Assembly (NCBI RefSeq): GCF_039872765.1 | Contig: NZ_JBDPZC010000004.1 | Coordinates: 341,490-405,489, forward strand | DNA from: Roseateles_B flavus | GTDB lineage: Bacteria > Pseudomonadota > Gammaproteobacteria > Burkholderiales > Burkholderiaceae_C | Direction of reading: 5' to 3' | Length of the DNA: 64,000 nt | Shown here: positions 41,083 to 49,546 of the stretch, piece by piece | How positions within the stretch are numbered: position 1 is the stretch's first letter | Layout: every line of letters starts with the position of its first letter | The notes under the pieces: model-generated | The model's database searches: none | The model's input: only the letters and a program-made list of their open reading frames with translations | What the model was told of the DNA's origin: nothing | Translations under genes and position numbers: made by a program

Positions 41083-41412
41083 TCAGGCCGCGCTCAGCGC
41101 CCTCTGCAGGGGAGGCGCCATCATCAGCAGGGCGGCTGCGAGCATCAGCACCCGCTGGACCCCGACCGGGCACAAGGCCAGATGCTGGCTCGAGGGCATG
41201 GGGCTGTTGAAGCCTTCGGTCAGGATGAGGGGCGCCAGAAATCCCAGGGCCGACATCAGCAGACAAGCCAGGATGGGCAGCAGGTGGATGGCCGTCCCTT
41301 CGATGTGGAAATTGAGCACGTGGACCGGCAGGAAGGCCAGGAGCAGTCCGCCGCAGAGCAGCCGGTGCTTCAGGCCCTGTCGCACAGCGGGACCCAGATT
41401 TGATGGGTTCAT
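41083..41412 (-). CDS. Small inner-membrane protein
   Basis: The 109-residue protein has three hydrophobic helices (LLCGGLLLAFLPVHVLNF, LLPILACLLMSALGFLAPLIL, VLMLAAALLMMAPPL). Ribosome site GGGAGG lies 10 nt before the ATG. Family unknown. The frame is open upstream but is noncoding-like there. Confidence 0.7.
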   Translation of the reverse strand: MNPSNLGPAVRQGLKHRLLCGGLLLAFLPVHVLNFHIEGTAIHLLPILACLLMSALGFLAPLILTEGFNSPMPSSQHLALCPVGVQRVLMLAAALLMMAPPLQRALSAA

Positions 41413-41921
41413 GGTCTTCTCCTCCCAGGCATGCGTGCCGCCCTCGGGCATGCCGGTGATCTTCTTGGTGCCGGTCCGGCGCAGCAGCGTCGCTGACACC
41501 ATGCGGCGAGGCGGGCAGGGCGATGGGGTCAGTCTAATGCCTGCCATCACATGAGAGAGGGTTGAAGGGGCGCTGAGCGCATCCTCCGGGGGTGTTCGAG
41601 ATGGCGTCGGTGCAGGCAGCCGCTGCCAGCAAGACGCGCACGGGAGGCTGGGCATCTGCCAGAACAGGTTCTCCACGAAGGCCACGTCGATGCACTGGAG
41701 AAGCTCCGGGCTGCCGGTCGCCCTCACACCGGTGGAGAAGCACTGAATGCCTGAAGAATAGTCTTTCAAAGGAGCGCCTTTTCTGCTTGCCGGATTGAGG
41801 TCACGGACTGTGGCATTGATAAGTGGCCGGGCCATCGTCAGGAAAGGGGGCGCTTCCGTTGGAGGGTGGGCCCATCGGATGGTGGATGCCACGGCTTCTT
41901 ATGCTGACTAGATTCCGCCGG
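41413..41921. other. Intergenic DNA upstream of the integron-type integrase
   Basis: I see no supported gene here. The third-position GC of all frames is low and mixed for this genome. I scanned for integron attC cores (RYYYAAC on the plus strand for cassettes pointing left) and found none. The segment is not recognisable as an insertion sequence. Confidence 0.5.
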
Positions 41922-41933
41922 ATGGAATCTAAC
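41909..41933 (-). promoter_or_regulatory. Inverted repeat with GTTAGAT core, possible attI-like site
   Basis: TAGATTCC-N7-GGAATCTA is a perfect 8-bp inverted repeat (41909-41931). Read on the minus strand it contains GTTAGAT (41933-41927), which fits the integron core GTTRRRY and points away from the integrase, as attI sites do. It overlaps the proposed start of the integrase gene, so it might instead be an operator. Confidence 0.35.
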
Positions 41934-43001
41934 CATTGCAAGGTCGCCGCCGAGTCCCAGAGCGTCGAGGGCCCGTCCCCCCGTGAGGCCTCGTCCCGGG
42001 CTCGCCGCTTTCCCCTGCACCTGGGCCGGCAGCAGGCCAGCCCTGCCATGCAGGCGCTGGACCAGATGCGCGAGACGCTGCGTCTGCGCCACTACGCCTT
42101 TCGCACCGAGCGGGCCTATGTGGACTGGGCCCGCCGCTTCATCCTCTTCCATGGCCAGCGCCATCCCGCCGAGCTGGATGCCAGGGCGGTGGCGGCCTTC
42201 CTGACGCATCTGGCCCTGGAGCGCAAGGCCGCCCCGTCCACGCAATACCAGGCCCGAGCGGCGCTGATCTTTCTGTACGGGCAGGTGCTCAGGCTTGAGG
42301 CCCCCTGGCTCAGTGAGCTGGTGCGGGATCAGGCTCGGCAGCGCCTGCCCATGGCCCTGTCGACCTCCGAGGTGCAGGCCCTGCTGGGCGAGCTGCATGG
42401 TCTGTTCGGGCTCATTGCTGCCCTGCTTTATGGCAGTGGGCTGCGTCTGCGGGAGGCCCTCAGGCTGCGGGTGCAGGACCTGGATTTCAGCCGCCGCGAG
42501 CTGCTCGTGCGCGAAGACCCTTCGGGCAGGGACCGCCTCACGATCATGCCGGAGGCGCTGGTGCCCGCCCTGCAGGCCCAGCTCAGCCAGGTGCAGGCCC
42601 TGCATGAGCAGGACCTGGCCGCCGGCTATGGCCAGGTTCCCCTGCCCCAGGTGCTGGCCGCCAGTCACCCCACGGCCTCTCGCTCCCTGGGGTGGCAGTG
42701 GGTGTTCCCCGGCAGCCGGCTGCTGGTCGAGTCCCGCAGTGGCGAGGTGCGCCGCCATCCGGTGCTGGAAGGCGCGGTGCAGCGTGCCATCGCCCATGCG
42801 GCCCGGCGGGCCGGCATCCCCACGCCCTGCTCCTCACATGCGCTGCGCCATGCCTTCGCCCTGCACCGGCTGCAGGCCGGTCATGATGTCCGCAGCGTCC
42901 AGGCGCTCCTGGGCCATCGAGATGTCCGGACCACCCTGGTCTACACCCATGTGCTGGCCACGGCAGGGCAGGAGGCCGGCGATTGCAAGGCCTCGCCATG
43001 A
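41922..43001 (+). CDS. intI: Integron-type tyrosine recombinase (IntI-like)
   Basis: The 359-residue protein has the N-terminal core-binding domain LDQMRETLRLRHYAFRTERAY, catalytic Arg175 (YGSGLRLREAL), HALRH with the His-x-x-Arg pair, GHRDV and nucleophile Tyr341 in VYTHVL. Between the Arg and His boxes it has the extra IntI region with SHPTASRSLGWQWVFPGSRLL and RRHPVL, which marks integron integrases. The usual Lys in the beta2-beta3 turn (KDR in IntI1) is Arg here (GRDRLTIMP). ATG at 41922 is chosen because high third-position GC begins there; ATG at 42048 is an alternative that gives 317 residues. No cassette array is seen. Confidence 0.85.
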   Translation: MESNHCKVAAESQSVEGPSPREASSRARRFPLHLGRQQASPAMQALDQMRETLRLRHYAFRTERAYVDWARRFILFHGQRHPAELDARAVAAFLTHLALERKAAPSTQYQARAALIFLYGQVLRLEAPWLSELVRDQARQRLPMALSTSEVQALLGELHGLFGLIAALLYGSGLRLREALRLRVQDLDFSRRELLVREDPSGRDRLTIMPEALVPALQAQLSQVQALHEQDLAAGYGQVPLPQVLAASHPTASRSLGWQWVFPGSRLLVESRSGEVRRHPVLEGAVQRAIAHAARRAGIPTPCSSHALRHAFALHRLQAGHDVRSVQALLGHRDVRTTLVYTHVLATAGQEAGDCKASP

Positions 43002-43066
43002 TCCCCTCGGCGATCGCCTCCCAGCCTGCTGGTGCCATGACCCTTTTTGCCGTTGATGTCGGTGCC

Positions 43067-43188
43067 GATGTCGATGTCGATGTCGATGAGGCTGTTGCCG
43101 CTGCCGCTGCCGCCGCTGCCGCTGCAGGTGCAGGTGCAGGTGCAGGTGCAGGTGCAGGTGCAGGTGCAGGTGCAGGTGCAGGTGCAGG
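43067..43188. repeat. Composite hexanucleotide satellite, ending (TGCAGG)11
   Basis: Three hexamer tracts follow one another between the integrase and dnaE2: GATGTC x3 (43067-43084), an imperfect CTGCCG tract, and eleven perfect TGCAGG units (43123-43188). All frames are open through it but it codes for nothing I would call. The GATGTC/CTGCCG tracts also encode Asp-Val or Ala runs in the shadow frames. Confidence 0.9.
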
Positions 43189-43282
43189 CCCTGATGTCGT
43201 TGCCACCGGCAGCGCTCCCCCGCGCGTCGGGGATGCCTGGCCTGTCCCTGCGTCCCCGGGGCGGCCCCGACCGGGCACGGCG

Positions 43283-46200
43283 CTATCGGAAATCCCGGCT
43301 CCCCGCTTCGTCTGCCATGCGCCCCAGCCAGGGGCTGAGGTCCTCGAAGCTCTCGGCCAGCAGGTTGCAGATGCCCTCGCGACTGCGCTGCCATCGGCCG
43401 TGCACGGCCAGCAGCCGGGCAGCCAGGATGGTGCTGCGATGCCGGGCATAGACATCTGCCCAGACGATGACCTGAATGCTGCCGTGCTCGTCTTCCAGGC
43501 TGACGAAGAGCGTGCCCTTTGCGGTCTGGGGCTTCTGGCGCACCGTCACCAGGCCGCCGGTACGGACCCGCCGGCCATTGGGCACCTGGGCCAACTGGGC
43601 CGAGCTGCGCAGGCCATGCGCCTGCAGGCGATCGCGCAGCAGGGCCAGAGGATGGCGGCGCAGGCTCAGGCCCAGGGAGCGGTAGTCCCACAGCAGCTCC
43701 TCACCCTCGGGGGCCAGGTTCAGCTGCAGGGGCGGCTCATGGATGGGGGCGTCCTGCAGCAGGGCCGGGGTGCGCCCCTGTGCGCTCGCTTCCCAGATCT
43801 GCTGACGGCGGTGGCCGGCCAGGCTGTGCAGGGCGTCGGCCGCGGCCAGCAGCTGCATCTCGCGCGCATCCAGGCGCGCCCGCAGGGCCAGGTCTTGCGC
43901 ATCGCAATAAGGTGCGGGCGCTTGAGGTATTGGCGGCACTGGCGGCACTGGCGGCGAAGGGGAGGCCCCCGGTCCCGGGGCGGCCACCCCCTGGCCGCGG
44001 GCATGCCAGGCAGGGGTGGCCGCCGGCACTGCCCACCCTTCCCGGCAGGCCACGATGCGCCGCCCCGTCTCCTCACTGAGCCCGTACACCAGGCGCAGGC
44101 CCAGGCGCACGGCGGGCTGGGGGCGGGTGTGTTCGAAGGGGCGGGTGCGGTCCTGCGCGAGCGGGGGCGCCTCGCCCTGCATCCAGCTGCGCTCGCGCTC
44201 ACCGGCACGAGGGGTGGTTTCCAGGCTGCAGTCCCAGTCACTCAGGTTCACATCTGCCGCCCGCACCTCGACGCCATGGCGCCGCGCATCCTGCACCAGC
44301 TGCGCCGGCGTGTAGAAACCCAGGGGCTGCGAGTTGAGCAGGGCACACAGAAAGACCGCCGGCTCATGCCTCTTGAACCAGCAGCTGGCATAGGTCAGCA
44401 GGGCGAAGCTCGCTGCATGCGACTCCGGAAAGCCGTAGGACGCAAACCCCTGGATCTGACGAAAGATGGCCTCGGCGAACTCGTCCTCATAGCCCCGCGC
44501 CCGCATGCCGCTCAGGATGCGCGCATGGAATTGAGCCAGGTCGCCGGGGCGCTTCCAGGCTGCCATGGCGCGCCGCAGCTGATCCGCCTCACCTGGCGTG
44601 AACCCCGCGGCGATCATGGCCACCTGCATCACCTGCTCCTGGAAGATGGGGATTCCATAGGTGCGCTCCAGGGCTTCCTTCAGGGCCTCCTTCGGATAGC
44701 GGATGCCATCCTTGCCCTTGCGACGGTTCTCAAGATAGGGGTGAACCATGCCGCCCTCGATGGGCCCGGGTCGCACGATGGCCACCTCCACCACCAGGTC
44801 GTAGAAGCAGCGTGGCCTCAGGCGCGGAAGCATGGACATCTGGGCCCGGCTCTCGATCTGGAAAGTGCCGACGGTGTCAGCCTTGCAGATCATGTCGTAG
44901 GTGGCCTCGTCACCCTCGGGGATGCGGGCCAGCTCCAGCGGGTGGTCGCTGTACTCCTCGCGCAAGCCATTGACCAGCGCGAAGCAGCGGCGCAGGGCCG
45001 AGAGCATGCCCAGGGCCAGCACATCCACCTTGAGCAGGTTGAGGGCATCGAGGTCGTCCTTGTCCCACTCGATGACGCTGCGACCGGGCATGGTGGCGTT
45101 CTCGATGGGCACCAGACGCGAGAGCCGGCCCTGCGTCAGCACGAAGCCGCCCACGTGCTGGCTCAGGTGGCGGGGCATGCCCATCAGCTGCCGGGCCAGC
45201 ACGATCAGCTGACGAAGGGGCAGCTCCTGCACGAGGTCCCGGCCCTGGCGCTCCAGGATCTCCCGCTGCAGGGCCTGCAGCCTGTCTTCGGGCAGTATCT
45301 CCTGGACCCAGCCGGAATGGTCCTTGGCCAGGCGCTCGACCAGGGCCTCCTCAATGCCCAGGGCACGGCCCACATCGCGCAGGGCGCTGCGGGCGCGGTA
45401 GCGGATCACCACAGCGGTCAGCGCGGCGCGGTCCCGGCCGTAGCGCTCATAGAGGTACTGGATGACTTCCTCGCGGCGCTCGTGCTCGAAGTCGACGTCG
45501 ATGTCCGGCGGCTCGTTGCGCTCGCGGCTGATGAAGCGGCCGAAGAGGAGCTTGCCGCGCTCGGGGCCGATGCTGGTGATGTACAGGCTGTAGCAGACCA
45601 GGCTGTTGGCTGCCGAGCCCCGGCCCTGGCAGAGGATCTTGCGGGAGCGGGCAAAGCGGACGATGTCCGCCACGGTGAGGAAGTAGTGCTCATAACCCAG
45701 CTCGCAGATGAGGGTCAGCTCGTCCTCGATGGTCTGGCGGTGCTCGGGCGGCACGCCCTGGGGCCAGCGCCTGTGCATGCCGTCGTAGGTCATCTTGCGC
45801 AGCCAGCTCTGGGCCGTATAGCCGGCCGGCACCACTTCTTCGGGGTACTGGTAACGCAGCTCGTCCAGCGAAAAATGACACAGGGAGGCGATCTGCAGGG
45901 TCTCCGCCAGGGTGTCGGCCGGGTAGATCTGGCCCAGGCGCAGGCGGCTGCGCAGATGGCGCTCCGCCTGCGGCTGGAGGGATCCTCCGCAGGCATGCAG
46001 GGGGCGGTTGAGCCGCGTGGCCGTCATCACGTCCTGCAGGGGCTTGCGGGAGCGCACATGGAAATGCACGTCGCCGCAAGCCGCCAGGGGCAGGGCCAGG
46101 TGCTCGCTCATCTCGCGCAGCAGCTGCAGCCAGGCCTCGTCGGACAGCTCGCGCAGCAGACACAGGCCCAGCCACAGCTGGCCCGGCGCGCAGGCAGCCT

Positions 46201-47056
46201 GCAGGGCACTGGCCTGCTCGATCAGTTCGTCGGGCGCCTCCAGTCGGCGGTCCGGCAGCAGCAGGGCCAGACAGCCGCCAAGCTGTCCGCTCGCCAGGGC
46301 TTCCCGCAGCAGCGGCCAGTCCAGGCGGTAGCGGCCCTTGACAGGAGAGGCCCTGCGCAGCCGGGTGATGAACTCGCTGAGCTGCCCATAGCCTTCACGG
46401 TGGCGGGCCAGCAGCACCAGTTGGAAGCCGGGTTCCGGGTCTTCTCCCGGCGCAGGGGGATGTCCTCCGATCGCAGAGGCGGACGGCCGGGCGTCTTCGT
46501 CCTGCTCCGCCTGCTCTGCCTTCGCGCCCGGCTGTTCATCGGTCTGTGCGCCGCTCTGTGCGCCGCTCTGTGCACTGCTCTGGGGGCGCGCCTGCCCACT
46601 CCGCTGTGCACGCTCCTGCGCTGCCCCCGGCCATCTCACCCGAAACTGGCTGCCGATGATCAGCTGCACCACCTCCAGCTCGGGGTCCAGCTCCGGCGCC
46701 TCCTCGCGGAGCTGGCCGACGAGCTTCTTCAGCGCCACATGGGCCCGGACCACGCCGGCCAGCGAGCATTCGTCCGCCAGCGCCAGGGCGCGATAGCCCA
46801 GCTGCTGGGCGCGCAGCACCAGCTCCTCGGGGTCCGAGGCGCCGCGCAGAAAGCTGAAGTTGCTCAGGCATTGCAGCTCGGCATAGCCTGGCAGCACGCG
46901 TGCTCCGGGCCGAGCCTCACCCGAGCGTCCCGCGGTGCCTGGTGTGTGGGTGCCCTGCAGCATGCGCTGCAGGGCCGGCGGCAGAGGGCGCTGGGACTTG
47001 TGGCTGCCCGGAGGGTGGGCGCCGTCCTCTTCGTGCGCATGAGGGATGGGTGGCAT
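43283..47056 (-). CDS. dnaE2: Error-prone DNA polymerase III alpha subunit DnaE2/ImuC
   Basis: The 1257-residue protein is the damage-inducible C-family polymerase of the ImuABC mutasome. It has the PHP domain (YAELQCLSNFSFLRGASDPEEL, ADECSLAGVVRAH), the polymerase core with catalytic Asp residues in PDIDVDFEHERR (about 518-522), CQGRGSAANSLVCY, SQHVGGFVLTQG, GIPIFQEQVMQVA, GFASYGFPESHAASFALL, and an OB-fold near the C-terminus. It is about 180 residues longer than usual: a Ser/Gln/Ala-rich insert in the PHP region (about 160-210) and a Pro-rich insert before the OB-fold. It lies 12 bp after imuB, so it is the last gene of the LexA-controlled operon. Confidence 0.96.
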   Translation of the reverse strand: MPPIPHAHEEDGAHPPGSHKSQRPLPPALQRMLQGTHTPGTAGRSGEARPGARVLPGYAELQCLSNFSFLRGASDPEELVLRAQQLGYRALALADECSLAGVVRAHVALKKLVGQLREEAPELDPELEVVQLIIGSQFRVRWPGAAQERAQRSGQARPQSSAQSGAQSGAQTDEQPGAKAEQAEQDEDARPSASAIGGHPPAPGEDPEPGFQLVLLARHREGYGQLSEFITRLRRASPVKGRYRLDWPLLREALASGQLGGCLALLLPDRRLEAPDELIEQASALQAACAPGQLWLGLCLLRELSDEAWLQLLREMSEHLALPLAACGDVHFHVRSRKPLQDVMTATRLNRPLHACGGSLQPQAERHLRSRLRLGQIYPADTLAETLQIASLCHFSLDELRYQYPEEVVPAGYTAQSWLRKMTYDGMHRRWPQGVPPEHRQTIEDELTLICELGYEHYFLTVADIVRFARSRKILCQGRGSAANSLVCYSLYITSIGPERGKLLFGRFISRERNEPPDIDVDFEHERREEVIQYLYERYGRDRAALTAVVIRYRARSALRDVGRALGIEEALVERLAKDHSGWVQEILPEDRLQALQREILERQGRDLVQELPLRQLIVLARQLMGMPRHLSQHVGGFVLTQGRLSRLVPIENATMPGRSVIEWDKDDLDALNLLKVDVLALGMLSALRRCFALVNGLREEYSDHPLELARIPEGDEATYDMICKADTVGTFQIESRAQMSMLPRLRPRCFYDLVVEVAIVRPGPIEGGMVHPYLENRRKGKDGIRYPKEALKEALERTYGIPIFQEQVMQVAMIAAGFTPGEADQLRRAMAAWKRPGDLAQFHARILSGMRARGYEDEFAEAIFRQIQGFASYGFPESHAASFALLTYASCWFKRHEPAVFLCALLNSQPLGFYTPAQLVQDARRHGVEVRAADVNLSDWDCSLETTPRAGERERSWMQGEAPPLAQDRTRPFEHTRPQPAVRLGLRLVYGLSEETGRRIVACREGWAVPAATPAWHARGQGVAAPGPGASPSPPVPPVPPIPQAPAPYCDAQDLALRARLDAREMQLLAAADALHSLAGHRRQQIWEASAQGRTPALLQDAPIHEPPLQLNLAPEGEELLWDYRSLGLSLRRHPLALLRDRLQAHGLRSSAQLAQVPNGRRVRTGGLVTVRQKPQTAKGTLFVSLEDEHGSIQVIVWADVYARHRSTILAARLLAVHGRWQRSREGICNLLAESFEDLSPWLGRMADEAGSRDFR

Positions 47057-47068
47057 GGCAGGTGCACC

Positions 47069-49546
47069 TCAGGCAAAGAGGCCTTGCAGATACCAGTGCA
47101 TCGTGGCGTCCGGATCCTCCTGGGCGAGCTTGCCGGCGCCGGCCGAGCGCGAGGCCAGGCCTTCCCGCGTACGAAAGATCCACAGCAGCTGGCCTTGGGG
47201 ATTGCGGGCCAGGTAGTAGTCCCGCTGGACCTGAGGGGCAGGGCTGCCGCGCTCAGGGAGCAGGGCCTGGCCCGGCCAGCCCCACCAGCCACTTTCCACC
47301 CGCTGCGGGCCCAGCAGCAGCTGCAGTTCCCCCTGGTAGAAGGGGCGCTCCTGCGAGCTCGACAGGCGCAAGGGAGGGTCCAGCAGCCAGCTGGGCTGGG
47401 GGCCCGGCCAGGCGGACGCCGGGCTGCCCAGCATGCCCGCGCTGCCAGCGGCACCGCTCCTGCCGGGCAAGGGCGTCCGGCCTGTCCCGGACGCCTTGTC
47501 CGGGGTCGTCGGGGCGGTCGGGGCAGTGGGGGCTTCGCCCCAGGGAATCCAGGCCTGCATGGCTTCGGGGCGGGCATCGGCCTGCAGCCGGCTCTGACAG
47601 ACCTGGCTTGGTCCCAATCGCACGGCGCAGCGCTGAAGCAGCAGGCTCAGGGGCTCGCGGGCAGGAGCGCGGGCGTGCTCATCCAGGCGCAGGGCGGCAT
47701 TGGGCGGCCGCAAGGGCTCGATGTGCTCCGCCCAGAGCCGCAATTCAGCCACAGGGGCAGGCAGGGTCAGCCGGGCCAGATGCTCGCGCAGAAGGCCTTG
47801 CAGATGCTCGAAGCTGCGGGTGAGCTCGGCGCTGCGCAGGAGCAGCTCGCCACCGGGTGGGCAGTCGCGGGCCCGCATGGCGTCATGCTGCCAGCCCAGG
47901 CGCAGGCTGCTCAGACCGGCGTGATGGCCGCTGAGCCAGGCGCAGCAGCTGCGCAGAAGGCTTTCGGCATGCGGCATCAGGGCGGGGGCGTCGTCCAGGC
48001 GCCAGGGCAGCTCCAGCCGGGCCTCGAAACGTTCGGGCAGCCGGACCCAGTCATGGGCCTGCTGCAGATCGCCATAGGCCCGGTCCAGGGCCAGCAGCAG
48101 CTCTGCCCCGAAGCGCCGCGCCAGGCCGGCCCGTGGCAGGCGCCGGACATCCCCCAGGCGCCGGCATCCCAGCCGCGCCAGCATGGGCGACTGCGCCTGC
48201 ACGGCGCTGAGGCAGGACAGGGGCAGGGCATCCAGCAAGGGATGCAGCGGGCGTGTCAGGCCATTGCGCCGCCCGCCGCGCAGCAAGGCCAGGGCCGCGA
48301 GGGCGTTGGGCGCCCAGGCCATGGCTGGGAGCTCGGGGGGCAAGGCAGCAGGGGCGGCAGCGCCGGAAGTGGCGGAGGCGCCGGAAGGGGTGGAAGCCGC
48401 AGGTGGAGCGGCAGGCAGCAAACCCAGGGCTCGACCCTCGCGCTGGATGCGCTCATGCAGGTTTCGCAAGCCGCCGAACAGGCGCAAGCAGCTGGACACC
48501 TCCAGCAGCACCGCCTCCTCCAGCAGGCAGACCCGGGGGGTGAACTGCAGCGCCCACCAGGCCAACTGCTGTTGCGGGCTGGGTGGCCTGGCATGTGCCT
48601 GCGCGGCCTCTCCCCATGGCGTGACCGCCTGTGGAGAGCTGGTCCGCAGAGCTCCGGTTTGCGGAGCTTCGGTCAATGGCGTGACGGCCTGCAAGGGGGG
48701 CGCCTGCACGGGGTCGGCGAGGGGCCGCAGGGCCAGCCAGTGCGGGGTTCTGGAGGTCGGCGTCGCCTGAGGGCGAGGCATCAAGCCAGGGCCGATCAGG
48801 CTGGGGCGGGCCGTCGGGCACGCCAGGGCGCCCTTGGCGACCTGCGCAGCAGGCCTCTCAGATACAAGCCCTGTGCCGCAGCCCGGCAGGTGAGCCTGCA
48901 AGGGAGGCTCACCACCTTCGCCTCGCGCATCAGGCTTGCCCCTCAGGCGCCCGAGCGGCGAGGGGGCAGGGACTCTCGCCGTGCTGCACGCAGCAGGCAC
49001 GGCCTCTGCGCTGCACGCATCAGGCACAGGCCCTGTGCCGCAGCCGGGAAAGTGAGCCTGCCCGCGCCCCTCCAAACCTTTGTCCTGCATACCCGGCCTG
49101 CCCCCCTGGCGCCTGCCTGGCGAATGGCTCGAGGCGCCTGCGGCGCGGTGTGCGCCAGGTGAGGGCGTCTCAACGCTGCCTGGCGGATGGGGCTGCCCAT
49201 GGGCCCTCACCTCTTCGCCTTGCGCATCCGACCCGACCTCCTGGCGCCCGTGCCGCGAGTGCTCCAGCGCTCTTTCTGCGCAGCGCGCATCAGGCACGAG
49301 CCTCGCATGGCAGCCCGCATGGCAGCCGGCATGGCCGTTCGTGTCGCAGCCCGCATCGCCACCCGTGCCACAACCCGTGCCATAACCCGTGCCATAACCC
49401 ATGCCACAACTCACGCCACAACTCATGCCTCCGCCCCTATCGCAGCTCGCACCGCAGCTCGCACCGCGGCCCGGCGAGCGAGCAAATGGGGCTTCTCCGC
49501 CCGGCGTGGCAGGCCGAGGTTCTTGGGAGAGGCTGGGCGGGCTCAT
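47069..49546 (-). CDS. imuB: ImuB, Y-family polymerase-like mutasome subunit with long N-terminal repeat region
   Basis: The ATG overlaps the imuA stop (ATGA at 49543-49546), so translation is coupled. The 825-residue product has the conserved ImuB part from about residue 260: WALQFTPRVCLLEEAVLLEVSSCLRLFGGL, RRLGDVRRLPRAGLARRFG, LPERFEARLELPW, and the C-terminal GPQRVESGWWGW, RDYYLARNPQGQLLW and YLQGLFA. The catalytic acidic residues of active Y-family enzymes are not evident, as expected for ImuB, a bridging subunit. The first 255 residues are Cys/Gly/His/Pro-rich imperfect repeats (for example PGCGTGPV and PGCGTGLV) absent from typical ImuB of 450-550 residues. An internal ATG at 48781 would give a normal-sized 570-residue protein. 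Confidence 0.9.
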   Translation of the reverse strand: MSPPSLSQEPRPATPGGEAPFARSPGRGASCGASCDRGGGMSCGVSCGMGYGTGYGTGCGTGGDAGCDTNGHAGCHAGCHARLVPDARCAERALEHSRHGRQEVGSDAQGEEVRAHGQPHPPGSVETPSPGAHRAAGASSHSPGRRQGGRPGMQDKGLEGRGQAHFPGCGTGPVPDACSAEAVPAACSTARVPAPSPLGRLRGKPDARGEGGEPPLQAHLPGCGTGLVSERPAAQVAKGALACPTARPSLIGPGLMPRPQATPTSRTPHWLALRPLADPVQAPPLQAVTPLTEAPQTGALRTSSPQAVTPWGEAAQAHARPPSPQQQLAWWALQFTPRVCLLEEAVLLEVSSCLRLFGGLRNLHERIQREGRALGLLPAAPPAASTPSGASATSGAAAPAALPPELPAMAWAPNALAALALLRGGRRNGLTRPLHPLLDALPLSCLSAVQAQSPMLARLGCRRLGDVRRLPRAGLARRFGAELLLALDRAYGDLQQAHDWVRLPERFEARLELPWRLDDAPALMPHAESLLRSCCAWLSGHHAGLSSLRLGWQHDAMRARDCPPGGELLLRSAELTRSFEHLQGLLREHLARLTLPAPVAELRLWAEHIEPLRPPNAALRLDEHARAPAREPLSLLLQRCAVRLGPSQVCQSRLQADARPEAMQAWIPWGEAPTAPTAPTTPDKASGTGRTPLPGRSGAAGSAGMLGSPASAWPGPQPSWLLDPPLRLSSSQERPFYQGELQLLLGPQRVESGWWGWPGQALLPERGSPAPQVQRDYYLARNPQGQLLWIFRTREGLASRSAGAGKLAQEDPDATMHWYLQGLFA

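Noticed and set aside
36828..41921. Integron cassette array to the left of the integrase
   Set aside because: The small minus-strand genes look cassette-like in size, but I found no RYYYAAC/GTTRRRY core sites or paired attC arms at gene boundaries.
41922..43001. Prophage or integrative element driven by this recombinase
   Set aside because: There is no tRNA, attachment duplication or phage gene nearby, and the protein has the integron-specific insert.
43123..43188. CRISPR array
   Set aside because: The repeats are 6-bp units without spacers and no cas gene is present.
42583..43691. Minus-strand frames crossing the hexamer satellite
   Set aside because: They consist of Ala-Pro and Ser-Thr runs produced by the repeats and overlap the ends of confirmed genes.
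42983..49162. A plus-strand open frame of 2059 codons
   Set aside because: It is the antisense shadow of dnaE2 and imuB. Its protein is Ala/Gly/Gln-rich without domains, and both minus-strand genes are certain from motifs.
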